Of a stretch of DNA of 64,000 bases, positions 11,581 to 22,500 are shown piece by piece. Where the stretch lies: assembly GCA_012845835.1 (NCBI GenBank), contig JABAKD010000020.1:2986936-3050935 (forward strand). Reading direction: 5' to 3'. A model generated the notes under the pieces. The model had not been told where the DNA came from. It was given only the letters and a program-made list of their open reading frames with translations, and made no database searches. Within the stretch, counting starts at the first letter, position 1. Each line of letters begins with the position of its first letter. The stretch is from Undaria pinnatifida. Lineage: Eukaryota > Sar > Phaeophyceae > Laminariales > Alariaceae. The translations under genes were made by a program, and so were the position numbers.

Positions 11581-12757
11581 GCATGCATATACCACAGATC
11601 AGGCTGGGAAATAAAGCCACCCGCCGGATGTCGCGACGAAACCATACGAGCTGTCGTGCTGTCGCAACGCTTTCTAATTTCCCGCTGCATAGATAAATGT
11701 GCCGAGACGCGCCGCAAGCGCAACTTCCTCTCACCAGGGGGAGAATTTGGTGAGGGCCGCCACCCCAGCTGTGGAGAAGACTCCTGTTGCCGCGCCGGCT
11801 TCGACACCTGGCAAGCATGACAAGCGAGAAGCGAGGGCCAGACACAAGACAGCGGCGGTCGGCGGAGGGTTTGCGGGTCTCGGTCAGACGGTTCGGATCA
11901 AGCCCATAAAAAAACTCTACCAACTCCGAGCCACCGAGCCGCGCGCTGAACCCTTCTCAGTGACACCAAGACGAAAGACAGCAGCACAGATGCTACGTAC
12001 AGTGTGGTATTAGACTATTAATAATGTGATTATGGAGACTTTTGGGACCCGGCAAATGTTTGGTTTTTGTATCAACCTAAAAAAGAGCAGTGCGGTCTTA
12101 CTTGTCAACTCCAGAAAGAGATAACGCGCAGCAGTGCAAGCATCATCATCGGCAGGAAGAACACATCTCCCTGACGTGCCCATCGAACGCACCGCCCATA
12201 CACACAACCCTGCAGAGGGCGTGGGCGATGCTGTGGTGTCAAGGTACATTTTCGACACATTTTCGCTCTGATCTGGTATTGCTAACTGTACAGCAGCAGT
12301 TGTTGTTGACTAAAATTAGAAATTAGTACGTGGTTGCACGACGAAAATAGCGGGAAAATAGAGAATAGGGGATGCCAGCGAACTCGGTGGCTGAACCACT
12401 CCTTACCTTTCTCTTTGGCCAAGCTCAGCACTCGACTTCGCTTTGTGGTGGAGTCTATCCCTTGTAAGTGCGCCATAGATTACTCTTGTTGTTGAACTGC
12501 TTCACTCCGAGGGATGGTGCTGTCCCAATGAAGATGTCTGAAGCTCTGTCTGAAGCTCTGCGCAGAGGGTGGATGATGGGTGACGATGATGCTGGTCTGA
12601 ACCTAGAGAACCGTCACAGGGTTTCGATATAACGAAGGATGTGTTAAATGTTCCCGAAAAATAGAAGGGACTGTCAGGTTTCTGAGTGCAAGTGTGTAAA
12701 CCTGCTTTGCTGCTCTGCTGCTCCGGCTCAGCAGCACCGTGCACGTGTCGTACAGGG

Positions 12758-15700
12758 ATGGGGCTGACTGCTTTATTGGCGTTCGCGCTGGCAGCTTCCC
12801 CAGCAACAATCCCACACAAGGCAGATAGCCACGCCAAGAAGCACTATGGTACTGTGCACCGTCGTTCTCCTTTGATGGCGAACCTGGGCGTGTGTACCGA
12901 ACAGGATTGCTTGCAGCAAGGGGCACCCCGAACCCTGGCAAAGCTTAAAAAGGTCGCGAAGGGGACGGGCATCAAGGTGAGCTGCATGGAGATAGAGATA
13001 CATGATGACCTGTCTATAATAAGCCACTGCCCTTGCTCTCGGTATGCACCAGTTATGAAGTTCTGGGCTGTGGCTCGCAACAACTGCGCCAACGGTTCTG
13101 TGCTTGCCACCACGCTTTTTTCGCCTGTATTTGTACCTGGCATTTTGGGTGTGAGGCAGGCAGTCTTTTTTTTCAGATGATTCGTGCTGACGTACACCTA
13201 TTTTCCTATTTTCTGCCCTTCGCCTGGTACCTCCTGATACATGCATCTTTTGATAGGTGTGTTGGTGTGTTTCAATACAAGCAATACAGATGTGTTTGAT
13301 ATCGTGGGCAAAGCTTAGGCCCCACGTGCCTAGCATGAATGAGGCACCAGTCGCCCGGCATCGCATGGCAGGATAGATCATTGCTCGGTCATGGTGGGGA
13401 GGTATTGCGCGGGGGCATGGAGTGTCCCCTGCAGGTCGGCCTATTGAGCAGGTCCTCGGCGAGTACTCACTTTCTTATAGGGCCGTTCTTAGGGCCCAGA
13501 TTGACGAAGAGCACGGAAAATCGTAATTCGATTTTATTTTTTAATTTTATGGAAAATTCACGAAAAATTCCATTCTGCTTTTTATCAAGGAACGACGTAG
13601 TGCGTTCTAGAAAATGAAAAAAAATCCAAAAAACGCAAAAGGGTCAACGAACACCCGTGGGCAACGACCGAGGCGAGCGATGGCTCGCGTCCTACCCGCG
13701 GCTAGCGGCAGATTGTTTTGGCCAGCAGCGGCTTGGAGGCTATGGCTCTAGGCGTCTTTTGGATGGGCTGGCGCCACTCCGCCGCCCGACACGGGCAGCA
13801 GCGACGGGCTTATAGCGGTCGAACTTCTGAGCGAAGTCATCATGTGGCAGTTGGTCGTGTAACTTTCGAGGTGCAGGGCGACGAAAAACTGGGTTTGCGG
13901 CGGTCTCGACTGTTTTCGAAGCGTCGCAGGCGGTCTACGCTGTGCCAAGGACCTTCGGAGGCCGCGCTGCGGCTGCTCCGGTGGTCCTACCTCTCGCAAT
14001 GGTGGCTTCTCGCCTCTCAATCAGCCGACGACATGGCACCAATTCGCGTGGCCGGCTTCGGTTACATGGTACATGCCATGCCTAGGTGCACCAACTCCCC
14101 AAATTGATTTCGATTTTCGACTAAATTCGACCGAGAAAGTATTTTTTTACTTCTTTGTTGAATTTGATTTTTCGCAATAATTCTGAGAATGCCTGCTTGG
14201 TGATTCATTATTTGACCAATCAGATACAAATTAAGTTCAATTCTACAAGAAAAAATCGAAATTCAATTTGGCAAGCTCCTCGTTAATTCGGGCCCTTATC
14301 GGAGACCTTTTTCGTCTTAAATTTCCTAAATTTTCTAAATTTCCATATTTGTGAAATGTGTCTTGAAATACGGAGGCGTTCTTTAATAGTTTGCGATTTT
14401 TTTCAGCCCCAAAAAATATGGAAAAATTAACAATAAAAAATAGGAAATCCTGTTGTCGATTTCCATATTTCGAAGGCAGTGCTCCGACAAGCGCCGTGGC
14501 TCCACGCTGGGACCATCGGGTAGCTTTAAACGTTGACCAGGGTGGCCCAACATTATGGCCGATGGAAGGAAGCGGCCTGGGCCTCCGGAGGACTCATCCT
14601 CGAGTCGGACGAAACAACGATTCAGCCTTCCCAGTTATCCAGAAGCGAGGCGCAGAAACATGAAGAAGGTTATCGCTGGTGTCCTCATCGTGCTCGGCAT
14701 GTTCCTGACACCAGGGGCTGCTGTCGCCGGATTGCACGAATCTACTTGGCCTGGGTGCTTTCCTCTGCGGACTTCCGGGATGTTCGCTCATGCTTGCTGT
14801 GTGACGACGCGCGTGACTGTTCGTGTGGGTGGTGGCGGTCTTGCTTTATGACTCGGCTTTCAAAAATCAGGAAAAAAAAAGACAAACAACCCCGCGCTCG
14901 ATAACAATGCAGACGTTTTTCCATGGAAATCATGGATAAAAAGAGGAAATAATTTCAAGAAAATTCACATCTCCGATACGAACGGCCCTTAGCCGTAGTA
15001 GAGAAGTAGCTTCATTATTTCCACAGAGCCCTGGATAGCGTCTGGCAAAGCGCAGGTCGGCCTATTGAGCAGTTCCTCGGTGAGTACTCACTTTCTTAGC
15101 CGTAGTAGAGACATATTTTTATTATTTCCACAAGAGCCCTGAATAGCATCTGGCAAAGCGCAGGGGACACTCCGTGTCCCCGCGCAATACCTCCACAGCA
15201 TGGCGTCGACGGCAGGACATGAACCTGCGCGTGAAATCACAATGGATTCGAAACCCATTAATTGTGAAAGCCATTATTGGATTTCACGCGCACATTGCGA
15301 AACCCATAGTGATTACACGCGCAGGTTCGTGTCCAGCCGTCGACGCCATATTGTGAAGGTATTGCGCGGGGACACTGAGTGTCCCCTGCAGGTCTGCCTA
15401 TTGAGCAGGTCCTCGGTGAGAACTCACTTTCTTAGCCGTAGTAAAAAATTAGCTTTATTATTTCCACAGAGCCCTGGATAGCATCTGGCAAAGCGAGGCG
15501 CATGCCTCGACTACATTTCCTGACTATCCCGACTAGAGAACGCCAACCTATCACCATACGAAAACGGCCAATTATCTATCAAATCGGATAATTACATGCC
15601 TTTCAAGGCCGTACCTCAACAATTGTTCTTGTGGCTTCAAGTGTGTTACTCGCAGACTGCAGGGGGCTGTCAGCCAAAATTGTATGAGGATAAGTGTACT

Positions 15701-17253
15701 GTACGGCAGTACAGGCCACCTACAGGAGGACAGGGGTATGTCATAAGAAATCGTAAATCCAGGCAGGGTTTCTTATTTGGGAGAGGGCGCGTTCCACACA
15801 ATATCCAGTGTAACGGCTCCCTGATTTTTCAATCCCTGATATCTTAGGCTGCCTTTCTTACTATGTTGTAGGTACCCTGTATGCTGAAGGACGCAAGTGC
15901 CGTACCGGTCGGCACGTACTCGTACTAACAACTTTAGCAATGATGGCTTATGACAACTTACTAAAAACGGGCGGCCGGTGCATCGCGCAGCTTACAAAGA
16001 TGAGTATCGATCCTAAATTTTGTCGAACTCACAGCTGACGTTATAATAAATTTTTAGATTAACCTGTCAACCACGGCTTGTGCAGGAGAGACAGCCGCGC
16101 GCAACCCTTCTGCGAGTTGAGCATGAGAGTAAAAGTAAGTGTTTGAAACACTACAGCACCTCACTGGTACCTGGTATAGTGCATACAGCAGGTAGTACGC
16201 CAATACATCAGTACGTGATGTGCACGCACCAGTTCGAAACAACAACACCCCCGGCGCTATTTGTAAGGATGGGCACAAAGAATCGATCAAGACCTGACTA
16301 ACCAGGACAAACACCTCTTCTTGTATTTTTGCTGGTCTAACTGGACCAAGGTTACACGGTAGGGGAGTACCTTGTTTTTGGGCTTGTTTTTGCAGGGGCT
16401 CGGGGTTACTCGCGCGAGTGACGCCCCAGTTCCTTTGCGGTCTTAAGCTTTCGCGCTGTTATCCCTTTGAGTCTTACTACGGTATCCCCCCAAACTTTTC
16501 TTTAGCGAAATCGCCTGTTCCAAAACCAGCTCCCGGTCGTATCTCCTGAAATACGATGTCTCTCGACACCCCGTCGTCGTCGATCGTTAGGCTTTTGCAC
16601 ACAAGAAAATATCAGGTATGTGGATAATTTTTTTCCCAACAGTATCCTTCCTTGTGTCGATCAGCCATGAAACGTTCGTTGAAGAACATCGCTGGTTGTG
16701 TGGGGGGGTATCGTACAATCAGTCCTTTGCGATACGAATCCGCGATGGAATGGCAATCTACGCTGCGCCACCAAAAACATCGCCTCAAGTATTTTTGTCG
16801 GCGAGGTACAGAATCACCCGTGCGAGTGGCTCAAACCCGGCAGTGAAATGAGTGTATACCGCCCTACCGTGCCCTTAGGTGATTCTATCTTTTCTCCCAG
16901 CCGTGCTTCATCCCTACTGATCTACCAGCTGCTTCGTTGGGGTATACGTATACAATCCGACCGACAGACAGACCACACATCGGTTATTTTACTCTTTCCC
17001 CTCTGCACCTCAAATTATCATAACGCCTCGTTTCAAACTCCATATTCAAACGTTTAATATCTTGAAAAAAAATGAGTTATTGCGTTTCACTTTGGATGCC
17101 TCCTCGCGTGTTGGCGCGTGTTGACTGCAGGTGGATTCCTGCCGCTGTCTAGGCATGTGCGGCTTAGGACCCTGCGTGTCGATCGACTGGCCGGGCTCCC
17201 GGATGGAGTCCAGAGGAGGCATCGATGCGGACGACGACATAACGTTACAACAG
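12758..17253 (+). CDS. Thioredoxin-fold [2Fe-2S] protein with N-terminal signal, 3' end uncertain
   Basis: Exon 1 is 12758-12976 (donor AAG|GTGAGC) and exon 2 is 17131-17253 (acceptor ACTGCAG), joined in phase 0 across a 4.15-kb intron, giving at least 114 aa. A hydrophobic N-terminus (MGLTALLAFALAASPA) looks like a signal peptide. The core follows: GVCTEQDCLQQGAP with Cys-x4-Cys, a basic helix, then SCRCLGMCGLGP with Cys-x3-Cys after a further 27 residues. This Cx4C...Cx3C layout and the CLGxCGxGP loop belong to the thioredoxin-like [2Fe-2S] ferredoxins related to NuoE, so an electron-transfer role is likely; partner and pathway are unknown. A donor-like CAG|GTGAGA follows exon 2. If it is not used, the frame ends at 17295; if it is, a further exon is missing. 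The intron carries foldback element C and repeats F and H. Signal peptide plus algal context would suit plastid or secretory targeting; that is inference. Confidence 0.75.
13388..13480 (-). repeat. Fragment of foldback element C terminal repeat
   Basis: The plus-strand segment GGAGGTATTGCGCGGGGGCA through GTCCCCTGCAGGTCGGCCTA and TTGAGCAGGTCCTCGGCGAG matches 15356-15436. It is a solitary, truncated copy of the LTR-like end of the element at 15 kb, inside the [2Fe-2S] gene intron. Confidence 0.65.
14993..15496. mobile_element. Foldback retroelement fragment C with inverted tRNA 3' ends
   Basis: The right side holds a minus-strand LTR-like repeat of 117 bp (15468-15352) starting TGTGGA and ending TTCACA, a 4-nt spacer, then a primer-site-like TGGCGTCGACGG (from 15347 downward). 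The left side holds only the last 37 bp of the same repeat on the plus strand (15161-15197), a 3-nt spacer and TGGCGTCGACGGCAGGA from 15201. The sequence between is an imperfect palindrome. On both sides similarity to a tRNA extends through a complete T-arm (GCAGG, 7-nt loop, CCWGC). Two more partial minus-strand LTR pieces lie at about 14993-15022 and 15053-15142. A 27-bp segment ending CTCTGGCAAAGCG-like is reused beside three of them. No ORF. Confidence 0.65.
15970..16060 (+). repeat. Dispersed repeat family F, copy
   Basis: GCATCGCGCAGCTTACAAAG, GAGTATCGATCCTAAATTTT and AACTCACAGCTGACGT in the order found at 3545. Lies in the [2Fe-2S] gene intron. Confidence 0.6.
16390..16855 (+). repeat. 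Dispersed repeat family H, interrupted copy
   Basis: The parts around 16390-16450 (GGCTCGGGGTTACTCGCGCG, TTTGCGGTCTTAAG) and 16725-16855 (CCGCGATGGAATGGCAATCT, CCGTGCGAGTGGCTCAAACC) match, in order, the continuous copy at 22505-22720. The block between them appears to be an insertion here or a deletion there. Confidence 0.5.
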
Positions 17254-19537
17254 GTGAGATACCCACGTTTTGATGCATTAAGAAAAACACGGTAGCTGTG
17301 ACATCGAGGATTTCGTCAAGCTGCGTGTAACACTTTGATCGCGCGTGCTACGCGGTGCATAACCTTGTGAAGGATGTATATATACATATATATATCGGGG
17401 ACACCTACAGCCTTCGCTGATTGGACACACAGCTCAGGGCGAGCATCGTTCAAGCACCCGAGCCAGAGGTGCTCATCCGCTCGACACGCTCATGAGAGAG
17501 GCGTAATTGTGTTAAGAGCACGTTGGGTCAAAGCACCCAACGAAGGAGCGCTGTCTCCAGGAAGAAAAACAGAGAATACTGATTGCTGCGTGCAATGATC
17601 TAGCAGTGCTCGCAGTCCGTTATTCTCCTCAACATCTATCCATCTACCTTTAAAAACCCGGGGATGGAACCAGGATGTCGCGTGGCGATCACACACCCTG
17701 GGTAACATTTTATTATTGGTGCATTGGATACGAATCGCACAGGCAAGATCGTATGACACAACGCGTCATAAGAACAATCACCATTCGCTTCGCTGCATGC
17801 AGCTGCTTGCTCGGAATCTAAGACAGTTACACTACGATCGTACAGTAAGTACCATTGATTCGCGGTGTATGCTGGATCTGGCGGGTTGCGTCGTACGAAT
17901 CACCGAGCATTGCCGTTCGGTTTAATGCATGCACTTGATTGCTACCGGTACAATAATAACACGTACAGCACCAGTAGTACAGCGCGTCACTGTTCCGTTC
18001 ATTTTCAGCTGATTGCTGTACTACGCACCAGACGATCTGCTTTGCTGCAGGGGATTGCTTGGAGGGACTGAAAACAAAGTCGGCCTGGTGCGCCGAGGGA
18101 CACATTAGGCGCGCATCACTGTTAGATGTTTGAAGTCGTTATAATGCGTAACCATTCAGTTAGCTGTATGCAGCTCATTTCTACGAGTAACAACGCGTTA
18201 CGGTTCGGTGTGCTGGAGCTCGCCGCAAAGAGTTGCTGGAACCACCCGGTCGAGTGTGCTGATGGCAGTTAGGCGCGCGCCACTGAAACTTCTTTTTCCT
18301 TGCCTTGCGCTCGTACTGTCGTGCAGCTCGTGGACGATGCTGTCAACCCTCCAGCCATATCTCAGGCACAAGAGCAAGACCCCTACGCGGAGCAATGACA
18401 AGTCGCGACAGACTTGCATGGGCGCTGCTAAGTTTTGTGCTGGTGAAGGCAGTTTTAATTTCCCCTTGACGGGTGGAGGCATTTTAGGTTTGAGATATCG
18501 TTAATTTTACGGCGCGCTGAAGCAGTGTTGCGAGCTGCTCTTGTGTTCGGCCAACGATATATGCTCAATCCACTTTTTCGGGGTTGGCTCTTGGTTGTGT
18601 TGCGGCCCACTGAAACACATTTCGCGTGCTATTCCGCAGTGTGCTGGTCGTTTCTTTGTAAAGTGAAACGACCAGTCGTACTATTTCGTAGCGAAATCTT
18701 GGAGCTAAGCAGCTTCCATACTTGCAGTTTTAAAAGTGAGGCCGTGCATCACCGGTGCCGTTGTGATGGGATCGACTGCGAGACCGACCACGCTGCATTT
18801 CTTGGAGTGTTGTGGTTACTTCACAAGTGTAGGGTGTGACTGCCAACCTCGAATAGGTTTTGTGCACTAAAGCAAAAAAACGACGGGACGTTTTTTTTCT
18901 TGTAAGTATCCAAGTAAGGAACAGCGGCTGACACTGCTCTGTACTGGTGTACTCGTCAAATACGTAAATGCTTTGAATATCAAGTCCCACAGGATTTTAC
19001 GTTGGTGTCTGTCGTGTTTACATGTAGGTATTATAGGGGCAGCGAGTTGGTTAGGGGTTGGGGGGGTGTAACGTGACGCTTGGTGCAGGTGCACGAAGCT
19101 ACGAATTAGGTAAATGAAAAGTGCACGCCGGGTGGCTTGATATCCACTCATTGCATGTTCGTTATTTTTCAGTTTTGTATCAACAGCATACCAGATACCC
19201 GGTACACAGTTGCCAGATACCTGGTACACAATTTCAGAACGGGTCTCGAAAATGGTGCGTGGTGTCAGAATATGTAAATTTTTGCGGGTTCCTGCAAATT
19301 GGCTCAACCGAACCCCTGTGTTGATATGCGCTGAGCGCGAGGCCGCTTTCAGCGGGTAGCTCAGTCGCGAAACAAAACTCCGGCAAAGAAGAATCCACAA
19401 CGTTATGGAATACATCAGCCATTTTATTAGCCCCGAAAACACGCCGCACGGGACTCGTTTTCGCAGGTTGACGCAATTTTTCACCCTCCGAAGCATCTGA
19501 TTATAGACCCCGCAAGACGCCGCCTCTCGCCAGACCA
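17254..19537. other. Between [2Fe-2S] gene and transaldolase; no gene identified
   Basis: A missing 3' exon of the [2Fe-2S] gene may lie here, but no segment stood out. It contains a short TATATA run near 17378-17395 and several shadow ORFs. The two flanking genes converge on this stretch. Confidence 0.4.
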
Positions 19538-22500
19538 CTACCTTCGGCGTCGATATGTTTCTAGGTGTGCCGCAATCTCAGCTTCGAGGGCAAGTGTGTC
19601 CCTGGTGAAGCCTTCGATGCTCGATCGCAGCACGCTCGTGCCGCACACGTCTCGACCCAGAGACGACATGAACGTTTTCTCTTCCATACCCGAAGCCGGA
19701 ACAATCTCTCCGTCGTCGCTTTGGCGGCTTCCTCCTTTCCCAGCAATACTACCCGAAAAATCCTTGAGGTGTAGATGGGCCATTTCATCGATCAGTCCCG
19801 GCGCTGGCAGAGAAAAACGATAATCGAGAGCCGTTTGAACGACAAGTCAGGAAATCAGATCATGGCGGAAATCAGCAATAAACGAAAAAAGGCAGCCGTG
19901 GCCCGTTAAATAATGGCGGGCATCACACGAGTATACCTGCATTATTGTACGGTAACGATGGGCCAAAGCGTATCCACGACCGAAACGAAGATTCAGGCGA
20001 TACTGTGATCTCACGTGTCTACAGACATGGGCGTATGATGCCTCCAACGGTGGCCGTTTGATGCAAAGACATGGGGGGAACCCTGCATACCGTGGCGAAA
20101 ACATTCTGTAAGCTGGAGTGGTCGTTCGGCTCTATTAATAGCTCTCGCCTATTGTAAGGTGGTCGCATCCGGCTAGGACCATCACTTGCTCCACGCTTCG
20201 AAAGCTTGCCCCCATTACTTCCGTGGCCAGGCCGTGAGTCACAAAGTAGTCCTTGAGGCCCGTCGTCAAAGTCACGCCAGGGTCTTCGCTCGCGGGAACA
20301 CTACCACTTTTTGCCTTGTGCCAATCAGACACGCGTCCGACATCTGTTGTGCGGTGTATGGCAACATTCGATAAAGGAAATGTGTCAGTCAGATTGAATG
20401 GAGGTGGGTAAACGCCGCGAAAAGCAAGACCACAGGGCAACGGCCGTCACGTGGCAGGAGGTGTCACTGTCCCCCCTTGTGAGCACAAGATGCCCACTGT
20501 GATTTAAAAAAATACCAACAAAAAACTAAAATCAACGACAACAAATATTAGCTGCGCCAAGCACCATGCACAAAGCATGAAACAACTCCAGGAGCCGCCG
20601 GATAACGCGTATCACGAGTGTTGTATGCGCGTTTACGTTTATACGGGTACACTTTCACGTCCAGCATGGCTTTGGAAGGCTCACAAGTGGCGATGATAGA
20701 CGCGCCCGCTTCCGCGGCCGCCCTCCCTTGCACCTCAGAGCAGACGAGAGTCACCAAGCACTTTATGCCTTCCCGCTCAAGGCGCTCCGTCGCTCGAATC
20801 CCGGCCCAGGTTGCTGGAGTCTTGATCAAGACTCGATCTTTCACGACGCCTCTCTGACAACGAAAACCGCGAAAATGAACGTCATTAGAGCCAAAGACGA
20901 GCTCTGCTATACTCTACGCGAACGGTTTGATGCCCAGGCCACCATGAGGAGCGAACTACAAGGTAACGCGCTTCGAGGGGAAATTTTCATCTTCCTTCCT
21001 ACACCTGTGCTGCCTGGCCTCCTGGAGCCGCTGCAGTACTTTAAAACCTTTGCACCACGTAGTATGCGTGCGATTATTCGTAAGGCAATAAGAGATAAAC
21101 AAACTCCAAACGTAATCGCAAAAACAGAGTACAAACTTCGCGTCCAGCTTTCACCTCCGTGTACAAGGCCACAATGTCGTGCGCCTTGGTCACCATGTCT
21201 TCGGCGTCTGTCAACCGGATGTCCAGCTGGGTACACACCCTGCCAATTTCGACCCACGAAAGAGAGGATCATTGGCAGAACTAGCGAAAGTCAGCTGACA
21301 ACCATGTAAGGTCCAAAATAGCTCGTACAAAACAAACAGTGCGTGAGGGGTACTGCAGTCCCAAGAGTGTCTCATGCATACCTCGACCCAGCACGGTTAG
21401 CAGAGTATAAATGCAAGGAAGAAAACTAACAAAAAACAATTAGATGGTGGCAAACCAAACGAAAAAAGCTCCTCCTTTCGCACGACGAGGTAAACACGGC
21501 GCACCATCAACTCCCTCACCTGCCTGGCACTGCGTCTAGCAAGCGACAGCCTAAGTCCACGGCGACAAGCTCGTGATTTTCCAACGCCAACGCTGCCCCT
21601 GTGTCTGCGCGAGTCTCCAGCATCTGTCATAGGTGCAAACGAACAATCGTCCTTTCGGATGAATGCCAGTGTGCAGAGTCGCTGCGAAATGAAAGCTGCA
21701 GCGAGGGTACGGCTGCTGTTTCGCCGACGAAGGCAATGCTTGCACAGACGTTGCCACTCTTTTCCCGCATTTTCCGTCGCTATATACACGAAGCGGGAAT
21801 CATGCGTGTTTGCCGTTAGCTGCTTCGATAATAACATGACCAGAAACTCGTCCAATGATTGAAGCCCATGTTATCTTGTGACCTCGGACTTAGACTACGC
21901 CATGTCAGAGCAACACCAATATAGCCACCAACAATGTGGTATCAATAGTATCACTGCGGCTCCCATTACACGAGAGGGCTCAATCGAGGTCAGCGGCTCA
22001 CACGATACCAAGATACCAACGGTACCAAAGGCTTAAGTCGATCGCTCTAACCACTTTAGGCTTGGTTCCGATTTTACTGTATTATACCGCATTCTACTGT
22101 ATTCTCGTACAGCGGGTGCCCCATCCCGTGATAGCCCGAAACAAGCGCTTTTGACTCCACATTGCTGTTGTCTGTAGTGTAGTGCAGTGTAGTTTAGTGT
22201 CGTGTAGTGTAGTGTAGTATAGTGTAATGTAGTGTGGTGTAGTGTAGTGTAGTGTAGTGTAGTGCAGTGTAGTGTAGTGTAGTGTAGTGTGGCGCAGTGC
22301 AGTGTAGTGTTGTGTAGTGTAGTGTAGTGTAGTGTAGTGCAGTGCAGTGTAGTGCAGTGTAGTGTAGTGTAGTGTAGTGTAGCGTAGTGTAGTGTAGTGT
22401 AGTGTAGTGTAGTGTAGTGTAGTGTAGTGTAGTGTAGTGTAGTGTAGTGTAGAGGGAAGGACCAGGCTGCGGCAGGGGGGGTCACCTTCGGGGGATTTTA

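Larger units (their letters stand above)
7617..12757. other. Intergenic between HIG1-domain and [2Fe-2S] genes
   Basis: About 5.1 kb with no gene I can support. It holds two family E repeats (8043-8110, 8528-8590), an A-rich stretch at about 8700-8850, a run of GTGACACAAA/ACGACG fragments around 9175-9290, and a tandem duplication at 11079-11580. The 191-codon frame at 8462-9037 includes a family E repeat and the A-rich stretch and was rejected as a gene. Promoters of the two flanking genes should lie at its ends but no element was recognised. Confidence 0.45.

Noticed and set aside
22033-22485. [10 protein letters not shown] repeat frame
   Set aside because: Translation of the AGTGT array.
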